The position numbers were made by a program, and so were the translations under genes. Positions 10,673-23,445 of a stretch of DNA of 64,000 bases are shown here, in pieces. Within the stretch, counting starts at the first letter, position 1. Each line of letters starts with the position of its first letter. The notes below the pieces were generated by a model. It saw nothing but the letters and a program-made list of their open reading frames with translations. It was not told where the DNA came from and made no database searches. Origin of the DNA: Isoetes taiwanensis (lineage: Eukaryota; Streptophyta; Lycopodiopsida; Isoetales; Isoetaceae); assembly GCA_021234155.1 (NCBI GenBank), contig JAJEKV010000020.1, forward strand, positions 5,936,563-6,000,562, written 5' to 3'.

Positions 10673-11190
10673 CATAACAAGAGAATGGACATTTAGCGAC
10701 GTGGGCTTGCGACGTCTGTGCGACGTGACGTCGCAAATAACGTCACCATGCGACGTCAATGCGGCGTCCGCGTCGCTGAACCGCCGCATGCGGCGTGTGG
10801 TGCGGCGTTTGACGCGTGGCGTGGCGGATCCATCACGCCGGTGGGCGCTTGCGCCGGGTGGGCGGCAGGTGTCGCGCCAGTGGGCGCTGCGGCGTCGGCG
10901 TGGCATGCGACGTCTGATGCTTGGCCCATCCGCGGACGCCCGGTGGGCTTGGCGCTGGTGGGCGGTGTGTCTCGCCGGTGGATGTTTCTGGCGTGGCGTC
11001 GCATGCGACGTCGTATATGTGACGTATGTGACGTATGTATCGTATATGACACGTCAGTACGTATATGTGACGTATGTGACATATATGACACGTCAGTACG
11101 TATATGTGACGTATATGACACGTCAGTATGTATATGTGACGTATATGACACGTCAGTACGTATATGTGACGTAGGTAGTCCCATGCGACG
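10673..11190 (+). repeat. CACTA subterminal repeat block with 30-bp tandem repeats
   Basis: GC-rich block with many GCGACGTC, TGCGACG and GCGGCG motifs in both orientations, the kind of subterminal array that CACTA transposases bind. From about 11010 to 11172 it changes to at least four tandem copies of a 30-bp unit made of GTATATGTGAC, GTATATGACA and CGTCAGTAC. Open frames across it are repeat artefacts. Confidence 0.75.
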
Positions 11191-11639
11191 TATATTTTTA
11201 TATACGAAGGTTAATGGTTTTTAGGATTACAAATTCAATACATGCGATTGATACATGCCCGAAAAAGACTCTGACGACCAACCTGCAGCTTCATTTAAGC
11301 GTATTGCCTGCGCATGCATCATCATAGTAGATGTGCTACCGCTATAAATTGTTCATTATAAAACTGACATTGTTCTGTGTCAAAATCTAGTTGTTCCAAG
11401 TTTACAATCCTTGAAGGTAACTTGACAATAGGCTTGTTGTCAATCATTGTTCTTTGAGAGAAGAACGGGATAAAGCCTTAAAATTTGTGCAAGAACATAA
11501 GAAAAATCCCACACTTTTACCTTTTATCCGTAGCAAGCATTATAGTGTTTAATATGACTTGCGGTACCGCTTGTACCCCATAACATGGTTTCTTTGGATC
11601 GATTCCTTATTTCATTGTTAAATCTGATTACGTGGGGCT
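11191..11639. other. CACTA interior without a gene
   Basis: AT-rich sequence between the subterminal block and the first 1.13-kb unit. No open frame or motif recognised. Confidence 0.4.
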
Positions 11640-14402
11640 TCAAGTAGGTGGCAAGACATTCATAAATTCGCAATTAATGCATTGTACGAAAATAAATTCT
11701 GATTTTTTTGCGGCTGAATTCCTAATCCATCTCCAAAGACACGACCCAATTTTGAAATTTTAGGAGAAGGTCTAGGTCAAAGGGTTAGCATTAGAGCGGT
11801 CGGGCGGCAGCCCGCGGGCAACCCGAGCTGGCACCCTTCCCAAGTCAAACGAGGCCGGGGACCTTGGGGATCCCTCACAAGAGGGGAGAGTCAGGACCCC
11901 AAGAGGCGGGATCAAAAAAAGTTCCCGAGCTGACCCTTCTTCTCGGCGGCTCCCCGGGGTGCGACGCTAATGACCACCCTCCGGAGCCCGGTTCCCCTAT
12001 CCCACCGTTGGATCCTCCGTTCGGGGGCCCCTCTTGGGGAAGGCCCAAAAGATTCCAGATCGGGTCCGGGAGAACTTGTCAAACCACGGGGCATCCCGAG
12101 GTCGGCCTTGTAGAAACCGCAGCTGCCTTGTCGGGCATCGGGGAGGCTTCGAATGGCAAAACCACCGCCAAATCGTCCGGAATGGCGAAATTACCCTAGG
12201 GAGCAAGTTACAAGGTCGGTTTTGCAAAAGAAAGAAACACTCACGCCTCCACGACAAGATCCCCATCCACATCCTAGGCCAACCGACTACGAGTGTGATG
12301 GAAGTGAGCTACTTTGGCGCTTCTTGGAGGTCGGGTGGTCTTCCCGCCACGGAACTTGGTCCCCGTGGCAATGTCAACGTTTCGAGTCCATTGGCGAGCC
12401 AAATCGCGATTCCGGAGAGGGGTTGCCCGGCCCGGCCCCTAGGGCCTTGGGAGAGGAAATTCGGGGCAAGCAGCTTAGGGGGGATTTTAGGGTCCGTGTC
12501 TCGGCGTCAACACCCCCACTTCACGCCAAGTCACCTGGCAAGGTCCCGCCCCGAATCTAACAAGGAGAGGGCCTCCAAAACGTAAACCCCGTGGGTTGCG
12601 ATTCTAGAAGGGTTTGCGTTTTGGGGGCGAGACTTGGTCCATTGCACTTGGGACTTGGCCGAGAAGCCGCAGGTGAGAATACGAGCAAGGGGAACCGACG
12701 GAGCAGAGTTTGGGCCTGTCTTCCTCCCGATGTGGCAAGTAGAAGTCGGGGGGCTTTTGGTGATGGCAAGACATTCATAAATTCGCAATTAATGCATTGT
12801 ATGCGAAAATAAATTTCGATTGTTTGCCGGCTGGATTCCTAATCCATCTCAAAGCCACACCCAATTTTGAAATTTTTGGAGAAGGTCTAGGTCAAAGGGT
12901 TAGCATTAGAGCGGTCGGGGCAGCCCGTTGTGGGCAACCGAAGCTGGCACCCTTCCCCAAGTCAAACGAGGCCGGGACCTTGCAGGAATCCCTCACAAGA
13001 GGGGAGAGTCCGGATCCCAAGAGGCGGGATCCAAAAAGTTCCCGAGGCAGACCCTTCCCGGCGCTCCCGAGGGGCCGCGACGCTAATGACCACCCTCCCG
13101 AGCCCGGTTCCCCTATCCGGACCGTTGGATCCTCCGTTCGGGGGCCCCTCTTGGGGAAGGCCCAAAAGATTCCAGATCGGTCCGGGAGAACTTGTCAAAC
13201 CGCGGGGCGTTCTGAGGTCGGCCTTGTAGAAACCGCAGTGTCTTGTCGTTCGGGCATCGGGGAGGCTCCGGAATGGCAAATCGACCCTGGCAAATCGTCC
13301 GGAATGGCGAAATTACCCTAGGGAGCAAGTTACAAGGTCGGTTTTGCAAAAGAAAGAAACACTCACGCCCTCCACGACAGTATCCCGCATCCACATCCTA
13401 GGCCCATTGACTACGAGTGTGATGGAAGTGAGCTACTTTGGCGCTTCTTGGAGGTCGGGTGGTCTTCTGGCCACGGAACTTGGTCCCCACGGCAATGTCG
13501 ACGTTCTGAGTCCATTGGCAGAGCCAAATCGCGATTCCGGAGAGGGGAGGTCGCCCGTCCGTCCCCAGGGCCTTGGGGAGAGGAAATTCAGGGCAAGCAG
13601 CTTCCGGGGGGATTTTAGGGTCCGTGCTCTGGCGTCAACACCCCCACTCCACGTCAAGTCACGGCGCAAGGTCCTGCCCGAATCTAACAAGGAGAGGGCC
13701 TCCAAAACGTAAACCCTGTGGGTTGCCAGGTTCTAGAAGGGTTTGCGTTTTGGGGGCCGAGACTTGGTCTGCTACACTTGGGACCTGGCCGAGAAGCTGC
13801 AGCCGAGAATACGGAGCAAGGGGAACTGACGGAGCGGAGTTTGGGCCTGTCCTCCTCCCGATGTGGCAAGTAGAAGTCGGGGGGCGCTTTTGCAGTGGCA
13901 AGACATTCATAAATTCGCAATTAATGTATTGTACGAAAATAAATTCTGATTTTTTGCCGGTTGATTCCTAATCCATCTCCCAAAGACACTGACCCAATTT
14001 TTGAAATTTTCGGAGAAGGTCTAGGTCAAAGGGTTAGCATTAGAACGGTCGGGGCAGCCCGTTGCAGGGCAACCGAGCTGGCACCCTTCCCCAAGTCAAA
14101 CGAGGCCAGGACCTTGCAGGGATCCCTCACAAGAGGGGAGAGTCCGGACCCCAAGAGGCGGGATCCAAAAAAGTTCCCGAGGCAGCCCTTCCTGGCAGCG
14201 CTCCCCCGGGGGGCTGCATGCTAATGACCACCCTCCCGGAGCCCGGTTCCCCTATCCGACCGTTGGATCCTCCGTTCAGGGGCCCCTCTTCGGGAAGGCC
14301 CAAAAGATTCCAGATCGGTCCGGGAGAACTTGTCAAACCGCGGGGCGTCCTGAGGTCGGCCTCGTAGAAACCGCAGTGTCTTGTCGTTCGGGCACCGGGG
14401 AC
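11640..14402 (+). repeat. ~1.13-kb tandem satellite, 2.5 units, plus orientation
   Basis: The marker GGCAAGACATTCATAAATTC recurs at 11650, 12765 and 13897, giving periods of 1115 and 1132 bp. The third unit stops at 14402. Units are GC-rich and differ by many one- to three-base indels. No unit has a conserved long open frame. The same unit occurs in inverted orientation at 47.5-56.1 kb and as a diverged copy near 33.9-35.1 kb. Confidence 0.92.
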
Positions 14403-17080
14403 TATTTTTTGAACACCCAAATGCTTTTATGTATTGAACCAAATGGTTTTTTTTATGTCAAAAGACACATTACAAAAGATATATTTCAGACCCATTTCAG
14501 AGGATATATCACACTAATAAGTTTTACATTGAGTTGTATTCAACTAAAACAAGGTGCTGCGCACAGAGGGTTGCCCTCTATGGCCGGAGGGTGAAGTAGC
14601 TTAAATCATACTTCAAAGTTATATTTTCACAATCAATCAAAATGGCTACTTCAAAACATCAGAATACTTGATACCATGACTTTATGGGAATTGGCCTGAA
14701 GAAATCTTTGGTGCTCGGCATGGAACATGTATTGCAGAAGCATAAGGACAAGTCTAATAGAGCAGAGAATGGAAATACATGTTTTGTTAGCATAGAAATG
14801 AGAGTAACTCCTTGAAGACCTCTGATCTGTTTTTTGTGGGCAATACCAAAAAGTTATTAATTTCTGCAATTATTTGGTGTAAGAGCTTTTCATGATCTTT
14901 AAGTGTTTATAATATACATTTTTGGGTTGCCATTCGCCTATGTGGTGGTGATGTGAGATATTCGAGGTATATTCCAGAATAATCTGATGACTGCCTGTGG
15001 CCAGTCATTTTACCCGTCGCCTGCGTTAGTGATAGACCCAGTTAACCGGGCAAACTAATATGCATCCATTCCAATGCCGAAGGTGCGAACTACCAGAATC
15101 TGCTACTCTGAGGGATGGGAACTTATCGAGCGCACCCTTCATGACTGTCCGACCGTCCAACCATAGCAATAGCTAAAAAATCTTATGCTGAAGTTAGTTG
15201 TGGTTGAGCATAGCATGTATGCTCATCTTGCAGGATGGCAAAATAGGCAGCAATGTCGAAAAAGTTCGCAGTTTATGTTTTTTTAGAGCTAGTCCACAGT
15301 CTTAGAGCTTTGATCTATAGTTTTAAAGTAGTTTGCGCATCTGGTATGAGCAAACGATTTTGATTTTGGACATTTTCTCATCATACTCTTCCATTTGTAG
15401 GTCATTGCAAGGCTATGATATGAGCATATTGCATTCTTCAGATGGTTTGCAAGTTTGATGGGTTGTCCATGCTCAAAGCGAAGCTGGAGGTATAATTATC
15501 TTACAGGAAAGTAGAGATCTATACATTTTGTCCTTAAAAAAGCTAGAGTATGAATATTTGTCCTGCAAGAATCCAAAATTCAGATACAAAGGGAGCAGCA
15601 AAATTTGAGGTTTGGCTTGAATACAAGTACTACGGCATGTTATACCTAAAAGTGACAAGTGATGCTTGTATAAAAAATGTCTTTCGTGGTTTATCTGCTG
15701 AAATTTCTCGTTGCTACTTTGTAAATCATTTATGAATTATGCACAGGCAGCTTACCTTGATTTATCTATATATGATGTCTTATGTCATTTCTATTTTTCG
15801 CATTGATGGATGCAGTTACCTAAGCTTAGCTCATCCTCTGCATCTTATCTTCCAAATTCTTGCCTTGAAATCAGCTTCCAAAATATCATTTTTTTTATAT
15901 CTTTCACACGGTTCTATTTATGTCTAAACTTCTATTGCAGGTTTGATGGGTTTACAAGCACATTCCAGGATAAGTCATTTAAGAGTTACAATATGGAAAT
16001 TCTCAATCAAGTGTTGTATGTCACTCTCTAGTTCTGTCCTGGGGGTTTCACCTACTATAAAGGGGATACGCCACATGCGTTAATGGGGTCATCAAAAAAC
16101 CCTCCGTATACGCCTTGTCTAACCTTGTAAACACCCCTTCCCATATACATATTACACTGGATTTCCCCCCAGAAAACCCCCTAGCCAAGCCCCTATCCGT
16201 ATGTATACATATGGTTTAGAGTTAAAAAAAAAACACATGTTATATACGCCTTAAACTATGTGACATCCCCAGTGGTTCTGTCTACTCATATCTGACCTAG
16301 CCAGAACCTTTTAGTCAACTGATACATGGGAAACAAAATTCTTCAAAGATTGGATAATTGTTTCTGCATTTTTCTAGTCATTATCTATACTAGACCAAAG
16401 ATATTTGTATTTTGGGTTAATGAAGTTGATAGAAAACCATTTGTGTTGGTAAGACAACTATTGATGGTCTACTCTTAGTACAAGCTGCTTGTTAATTGGT
16501 ATTTTTCCAAGCATACCAGCCACATTTTGGTCCCATGAACCTTCAGAGGTTACAGTTATCAGTATTGTTGTCTTTACACTCTATAGAGAGATACCCATTT
16601 GACTATGTTGGGTCATTCACTTGGGCAATTCTTGGGCATCACTTGTTATGGACCCTGTGCCTTTGGCTGTCTTTAGATGATCGTATTCCAGCTTTTGCAA
16701 GTATCAAGTTAGAGGAATTGTGTTGGCATATTACATCAGTTATGTACTGGCCAAAAGTTGCTCCTTGGTTTCCTAAAACTATCTTTAATTGGTTATGTAC
16801 TGGATGGACAAATAAGATGAAGAAGCCTCCATCTACAACATAGTGGCAAGGGCAACCCACAGTGCATTTTACTCTGCCTCTTTAACGGTTTTTTCTCTCT
16901 CTCTTTTTATCTAGAGGAAGTAATCAAAATAAGACCCAAAAAAAAAAAAAAAAAAAAAGGGAGAGAGAGAGCTTAAATATTGATTCAAAAGAACGAGTGG
17001 ATACAAAATTGTATGCCAGCATTCGCAAAACCCTTTGCTACAAGGGCTACAACTATTTCCAGAGTCAAACATAACGAGTG
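14403..17080. other. Intergenic; no recognisable gene
   Basis: AT-rich sequence. A 115-codon plus-strand open frame at 16496-16843 and a 61-codon frame at 15550-15735 have no recognisable domain. A poly-A run followed by a GA repeat lies near 16938-16970. A stretch around 16050-16260 repeats the short word ATACGCC several times, without clear structure. Confidence 0.4.
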
Positions 17081-18007
17081 TCAAGAGGTAACAACATGGG
17101 CAATTTTCGAATGGCTTTCTTCAGTTTTTTCTGACCACTTAACCCCTTTTAACATTTGATCAAGTGGAACGAATCCTTGAAATGTAACTCCTATTTCTGC
17201 CTTATGCAAAAGAAGGATACCTGACCCAAGATCTGGTCCATGCACTTCACCAGTTAAAGAAAACGTACGGGCATGAATAATCTTTTCCCCTGAGTTTTAG
17301 GATATCGAGTTGCAAAAGCTTTAGGATTCAAATTTCAGGACAACCATACTAACAAGCTAATAAAAAGGAAAGAAACAATATCTTCTATAAAACAGCATAA
17401 TCCACTAACCTTTCTGTTTAGATGTTTTTCTAGACCTTTGACCCATGTTTGCCAAGCCTCAAGACCACCATCAAGGGCTGCACGAATTTCTCCATTATCA
17501 TATGCAGTGATAATGCTTTCAGCCACTTCCTTCAAGTTGCCGTTTAATAACTTATTTGCTTCTACACTGTACACAATATACCACAAAATGTCAGCAGATT
17601 CAGAGATCGATTCACCCCCATATGCAGACTAAAACTTATATGCAACAATAACTGGCATCACCATCTGATCATGCACATCTGGAACATCTGGGATTCATTG
17701 TAAATGCAAATAATTTACAGCATTCTATACGTGATGCTTGAGGACATTAATCTTCTGAGCTCAAATATTACAAGAAACAAAACTTTAAGCTAAGATTTGC
17801 ATCTTGATAATGAGAACCCTTCCAGAAACTCAATGACACTGAAGGCATTTAAGATATCAAACTAACAGAACATATTAATATCACAACAAAACTTGGTTGA
17901 ATAAGACTCACATCTACAAATGAACCGTTTGGTTCAGAAAGAATTCCTGCTTTCACCCAGCAATCTCCAAACATTTGTGCAAGTTTACCACTTGAAAGAA
18001 GCCGAAC
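17081..18007 (-). CDS. Unrecognised gene, 3' three exons
   Basis: Three minus-strand exons with GT-AG borders, all in phase 0: 18007-17912 (32 codons), 17628-17410 (73 codons) and 17281-17081 (67 codons including TGA). Together they give 171 uninterrupted residues, including SSGKLAQMFGDCWVKAGIL, GGESISESADILWYIVYSVE, NLKEVAESIITAYDNGEIR, LGSGILLLHKAEIGVTFQG and LDQMLKGVKWSEKTEES. Intact phases and clean ends suggest a real or recently functional gene. I do not recognise the family. Upstream exons are not visible: the sequence above 18007 is a Copia scrap and tandem repeats, so the gene may be broken at its 5' side. Confidence 0.5.
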
Positions 18008-18009
18008 CT

Positions 18010-18240
18010 GTTCCCTAATGATATAAAAATCTTGTGTTCAATATGATATGTCCTGGCATGGTTCCTCCTGTCACATCACGGTAAACATCGAGCCTCCCAA
18101 CAATCTTTTTAACCACATGAGTTCTTGGGCAGCAGATGTTGCTGATATATTCCGCCTCTGTACTTGACAAAGCAATATCATCAAGAAAGAAGATAAGGCA
18201 TATGGTAATGTGCCTTGTAGTTAGCGCAAAGTGGGTTAAC
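18010..18240 (-). pseudogene. Ty1/Copia RNase H scrap
   Basis: The minus strand gives DIALSSTEAEYIS and, after a one-base frame change, ATSAAQELMWLKRLLG. This is the end of the Copia RNase H domain. It is followed by an IEHK...REQV-like stretch as found just downstream in Copia polyproteins. Frameshifted and detached from the rest of any element. Confidence 0.8.
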
Positions 18241-18482
18241 AGCTTCATTCTCTTCATCCTCCATGTGAATGATCTGCACCTTGGGGCTGAGTTATTGTCA
18301 AAGTATGCAAAATGCGGTTAACAGCTTCATTCTCTTCATCCTCCATGTGGATGATACTGCACCTTGGGGCTGAGTTATTGTCAAAGTACGCAAAATGCGG
18401 TTAACAGCTTCATTCTCTTCATCCTCCATGTAGATGATACTACTTGGGGCTGAGCTATTGTCAAAGTACTTATTGAGGAAAG
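18230..18482 (-). repeat. ~84-bp tandem repeat, three units
   Basis: The word GGTTAACAGCTTCATTCTC recurs at about 18233, 18316 and 18400. On the minus strand each unit can encode MEDEENEAVNRIL-like peptide, so it may be an amplified exon piece. Units differ by a few substitutions and small deletions. Confidence 0.85.
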
Positions 18483-18599
18483 CAGCCATGTTTCTAGAGA
18501 CTCTGCTCATAATTTGGTGCGCAAATGTGCTGAGAGAAAAGACCTGAATGTGGTAGAAGAAAACAGCTAAGCATGGGTCAGAATGGTTTGTATTCAATT

Positions 18600-19030
18600 G
18601 CTATGTTGGATGATCATCTCATTAATTTGTTTGCCACTTGTGGAAGTTTGATGGAAGCAAACCAAGCTTTTAATAAGGTCGCCAACCCAAGTAAGTATAC
18701 TTGGACTACATTGCAGCACATTCAAGCTCGATGAAACAAAAAGGGAGTGCCTTTAGACTGCATGATCCAATGTTGAGGTCAGGCCTGAGGAGCAGTAAGC
18801 ATGTATTTCTTGCTCTCTTCAATCATGCATTGCAACTTAAAACCTTGAGGAAGGAATTCTGGCATAAGGATATCATTGAAAATGGCTTTCATTCTGATGT
18901 TATGATCTGTAACAAATTCAAGATGGAGTAATGCTTGCAAGTTACACCCAAGGCAGTGAGGCTTTTGTTGTTCTAGAATACTACGAAGAAATGCAACAGA
19001 GGAAAATAGAGCCAAACAAGGTCAAAAATA
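18600..19030 (+). pseudogene. PPR gene remnant
   Basis: Plus-strand pieces of PPR repeats, in several frames with stops: LDDHLINLFATCGSLMEANQ, FNKVANPSKYTWTTL, and later KDIIENGFHSDVMICNKF. No intact domain remains. Confidence 0.6.
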
Positions 19031-19450
19031 GGTGTAAACATTTTATCCCAAAAGCATGAATTTCATAAAAAGTACCTCTTGTTCTTGGAAAATCAACAAT
19101 CCAATTGATGGTCCAGAAAAATCTGCAACAACATAGTGAAAGGGTCCAAAAATCTTCACCATTTTATTGAAATGTGTTCTGCCCTTTATTTCGATGCCTG
19201 CCTGTGGTAGAGCCTTTATTGCCTTTATTTATGTAGAAAAAGGTAGAGGCAGGGAGTATGAAATGGCAGGGATTCCTAATTTCCTAGGAGGAGGAGCAGA
19301 TGGCATGAAGGAGTTCATTATCTGACTTTGCTGCCTTCCGACGTATACACATTCTGCTTTGCTTGCATCGTCGAATGTACAATCAAATACAAGATTCCAG
19401 GATCCTAAAAATTTCGACTTTGCTTTTAAAACCTCTTCTTTGATTCTGCC

Positions 19451-19741
19451 ATGGCCACCTTCTGCACAACAATAAACGCACCTATTCGCACCTCCAACAA
19501 AATGCACCTGGCCAACTCTAACAACTTCAAAAACCTGAAAATCAGAGGCTCCGGTGTAGAAGCTCCTCCCTCCAAAGCCAAAGATTTTCTGGAAGCTCCA
19601 CAATTGACAGCAACAGCGAGCCGGGCCTCCCAAAAGAAGCGCCTTGCCAGTTACCCGGTTCGCTTCAAGAAATCAGACGTCGAAGCTGACCGCCAGTTTA
19701 CAGGAAATAGGAGGTTTTTAGCAGTCACTAGCATATCCTAG
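19451..19741 (+). CDS. Possible first exon with plastid-transit-like peptide
   Basis: Open from ATG at 19451 for 96 codons. The N-terminus (MATFCTTINAPIRTSNK) is Ser/Thr-rich, basic and poor in acids, like a plastid transit peptide. The rest is basic with no domain I recognise. An overlapping minus-strand frame is also open, so coding strand and reality are uncertain. No following exon was identified. Confidence 0.22.
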   Translation: MATFCTTINAPIRTSNKMHLANSNNFKNLKIRGSGVEAPPSKAKDFLEAPQLTATASRASQKKRLASYPVRFKKSDVEADRQFTGNRRFLAVTSIS

Positions 19742-21382
19742 GGATATTCAAGAATATACCTAGGATATGCCAAAAGCCCACATAAACAAGGGTTTGCCTC
19801 CCTAGGGGCAACTCAAAAACTATCGATTCACCATTCCACTTCTTTCGCCTCTCCAATCCTTCTTTTATCTGAAACAAATGAGGGCAAAAAAGCAGATAAA
19901 AAGCTGCTCGACCTTAGCTTTTGTGCTTCTTGCCTAACTCCAGAAAGATTATATCTGCCTTCATCTAGTTCATCATAAATAAGATTTAGCATATCAGTCT
20001 TACTTTTCGGGCAACAAAACATCGAAAAAAAAAGGCAGAAAGATTTTGATTTTAAGTTAGGAAGAACTTTGCTCACATAATACGCTAGAAAAATGCTGGA
20101 AAAACTCATTGCCCTGGCTGGATTTGGATCGGAGTTTCTTTATCAAATGCCTGCAGAGTCTTCAGCTTTAATCAAAAGCAAAGCAGTCAAAGCAAAGCAA
20201 AGAATCTAGATGGCATGACTTGGTGGTCTGTTTACTCTGCTTTAGGTTTTAGAGTACCTTCTTCATGGATTTTTGACAGTATTGATAGCGTTTTGGCCGC
20301 TCTTACCGCAGCCAAAGCCCAGGATTTTGACAGATAATGGCGCTTTCCAGCATTCCTAAGTTGCCCTGCCGCTGGTTTATTCCCCTGTTCAGAACAGAAT
20401 ACGCTTCACTTGACGAAAAAACAAGGAAGAATAATCACTTTAACTTGTTTTACAAGATCTGCAAAAAACACAAATACTGTAGTAAAGCGCAGGCTAGAAT
20501 CCAGGCAGCTTGTGTGATTTGAGATCCACCATTTTTAGCCATAGTTAGAAGTTAGGAGTTAGGAATTAGCTAATGCCTAACGTATAATAACGTCTAACTA
20601 GCTATTCTCAAACATACTAACGCCGTTAGTTTCGCCACAAAAAAAAAATTTCAGATTTTGGAAATTTAATATATCATGTGGACTAATTTTGACACGCAGA
20701 TTACGAATTTGCAATAAAAAGAACTAAAATCATACTCTGTCTTATGCCAATCACAAGTTGCATTGTTAACATAAACCTCTCATTCCAAAATGTAATTCAA
20801 TGCTGTGCGGCAATCGAGTAGTTCAGAAGGGCATAAGATACAAGCTACAGCCTACAGGTGGGATAAATTCTTTGGTACCCTTATTAGGTTTTGAATTTGC
20901 ATTAGTATCTCTACTGGCTTGAAGTAAAAAAGCAGTGAATGATAATGTGAAAATGAGCAAAGGGAATACTGAACGGAAGGCATTTTCTAGGTTTTTAAGC
21001 TATGTGAATGGGCTGTTGATTGCCCAAAATAAACCCCATCAGCTGCAAGTTGCTGCATCCCATGGAGAGCCACTAAAGATCAGGAAATGCAGTACACAGA
21101 CAACAAAGCTTCATTTCTCTATTTTCATTCTCTGTTTTCTTACATTTAGAAAACCGATGGTCTTCATTCTCTGTTTTCTTACATTTAGAAAATCCTTACC
21201 TCTGAGATGGTATGGTGAGCCGATCTGCTGCTTACTACTCAGCACGAATCAAAAGAATAGCAGAAGTGGACTTTCCAACAGAGACTTCCATAGCATTCAT
21301 CGATTTTCGACTGCATTCCGCCCCTCTGGCCGCCAAAACAACCGTAGCAATGTATTCGGGAGGGAAAACTGAACACAGGGGG
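19742..21382. other. Intergenic; weak open frames only
   Basis: Contains a 93-codon minus-strand frame (20109-19828) and a 145-codon plus-strand frame (20935-21372), neither recognised. The latter contains a ~30-bp direct duplication (21124-21153 and 21162-21191). A second plus frame starts at 21212 (AEVDFPTETSIAFIDFRLHS). It is protein-like and runs into the start of the retroelement at 21383, so an exon may have been interrupted here. Confidence 0.3.
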
Positions 21383-23445
21383 TTTTTTTCTTTTTTTTTT
21401 TTTATTTATTTAAGATAAACCCCTGTAGTATCAGGGTTATGTTTATATAGATAACGGATGGTCCAGTAGTAATAACATTTTAGTGGCTTTAGTCTATCTA
21501 CAATATAGACAAGGGGATGTGTTAATATTTGACAGTTAAATGATTGTGTCGGAATTTACATATTGAAGGTAAGATACACCCATTAGACACATAAATATGA
21601 ATGATATGTGTGTGGATATTGCAATAGAAGGCTTATATTTAACAATAAAATACTGGCAGCTTAAGATCGAGCTTACACTAATAAGAAACCATGGTGGAAA
21701 TACCCATTAATGATACTGGTATGGGTATAAGGGACCTTTCTTAACTATTTAGGTTATCTAACCTATCCCGATTAGGGTTGACCATATCCAGCATCCTAAC
21801 CTAAAGATGCATGCGGCGGGGTTATGAGTTTTGGTACAGACGGAGAAGAGCCATCCGACTTTGATAGTGAATGGCTTAACGCCGAAGCACTTAGACGTGA
21901 TTTTGAAGATTGTGGGTTATACAGTGATAACGAAGACAGGGATATGGAAGCTAGAGGCTCCAGGGGAGGCTTCGGGCTGAATAGGAACCCTTATAACAAG
22001 GAAGACAGGGATAGCTTTCAAAAGGGACCTAGAGCTTCTGGAAGAAAGAGACAAGGAGATTTTAATACCGCTCAAACTGTGGATGAAACACAAGATATGG
22101 ATGACGATCTAGAACTGAATCAGGTTTATCGATCTATTCTGTCTTGTTAACTCTAAAACTGATTGTATAAATAGAACATTATGGGTTTAACATAAATAGA
22201 TATCTAGCAATCCATTGATATTTATCCGATAGTAACCTGCGACATCTGTTTAGTATGTTGCATGCTAAGTTATGATTCTTAAAGCCATCGAAAAGCCTCA
22301 TGTGATTATACCTTTGGCTCATATTAATGAGTATATCAGGATCTGTCATGTTTAAAAGAGCATATGTTTATGATTAAAATCTCTAATCTGGTATAGTCTT
22401 ATTCATACATCCTTTATTAACCCAAGGGGCAAAAGAGGACAATGGGTGACCAGCGAAGAGCTGAAAACCCCAATGGACCTTTTGGCCCTTGCCCTGTTAC
22501 CAAGATTATTGCTAACAGAGTATTGATTGGCTGCAGGTACGGGGTTTTCCTCCCATTGTCCACTTTTTGTTCTTTAGGTTTTTTCTGGATGGATGGGTAA
22601 GATTGTCACTTGAAGATGCCATGGTATAACTTGGTCTCGGATCTCAGGTTACACATAAAAGGAAAACATGAGGGATACCAGTTCTGGTCACATAATATAC
22701 ACCTCTAAATATGCTGATTTATAATATTTATGCCAGCAGTAGTACATTGTCATTGCTTATAAAGTAAATTTGGCAATAACAGGTTTAGAATGTTTGACAT
22801 ATGGCCCAGATATGCTACTATGAAGTTCTCTAGTTAGCATTTGATGACCAAAAACAGTATCTACGAGATCATATAGATTTGACTCTATAATTTTGGCTTA
22901 AGCATGATTGCTAGTTTATGTAATTGGTCTTAATGAGGCCTCATTTCGTTGAAAACTAATAGAAATCATCTTTTATGAAACTGATACATGTATTTCGTTA
23001 CTGTCTATGAATTTAGGCTGATCAATGAACTTATGTGTCTTGAGTTATAAGTATAAACCCGGGGCTGGTTATACCTTTCTGATTATTGATCAAACAATCC
23101 GTGGTTTAGACTATGGAATTCTATCTTGAGATGGTGGCTGTCCTTTAAATATATCATAAGAAACAATAGATTTCAATGGCATGTGGTTAAATTTACAAAT
23201 GACTGTAAAGCTTGAATACAAGCTAAAACTGGTTGAATGGGTCCAAAGCTTGAAGTGTACATAAGATCTAGCTTCAATATTCTATGACTTAGATACTACA
23301 GTTTAACATATTGCTGTAAATACATGAATAAGAGACATAAAATATGTAAATGAGTAAATTAATGTTGAAGGAGACATGGTAATAGCCTTATATTGGATTA
23401 TATGGCCTAATTTTTTGAAAAAAAGTAGATATATTCTGCAGAGTT
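21383..23445 (+). repeat. Left pseudo-LTR of the PLE
   Basis: Direct repeat of 31809-33867. It starts with a GGGGGTTTTTTT run, then AAGATAAACCCCTGTAGTAT, and ends at CTGCAGAGTT. Differences from the right copy are a few substitutions plus an 11-bp insertion in the right copy near 32131. In exon 1 only about four of 300 bases differ. This high identity suggests that the tandem structure is recent. Confidence 0.9.

Larger units (their letters stand above)
10673..14402 (+). mobile_element. Truncated CACTA (En/Spm) element carrying satellite units
   Basis: Begins CATAACAAGAGAATGG at 10673, followed by a subterminal region dense in GCGACGTC-type motifs. About the first 90 bases match the right end of the 45,311-56,383 element read from 56383 inward, with few changes. 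Both are followed inward by the same 1.13-kb repeat in the same relative orientation. It is therefore read as one end plus interior of a second family member, cut off at 14402 in the middle of the third repeat unit. No opposite end with a matching TSD was found (the 3 bp before the end are TTA). Confidence 0.65.

Noticed and set aside
10569-11224. Open frames of 140-200 codons
   Set aside because: They run through CACTA subterminal and 30-bp tandem repeats; no domain, and the codon content is that of the repeat.
19229-19633. 134-codon minus-strand frame opposite the transit-peptide-like ORF
   Set aside because: Cys-rich, no domain, and it overlaps a more plausible plus-strand frame; neither strand is well supported.
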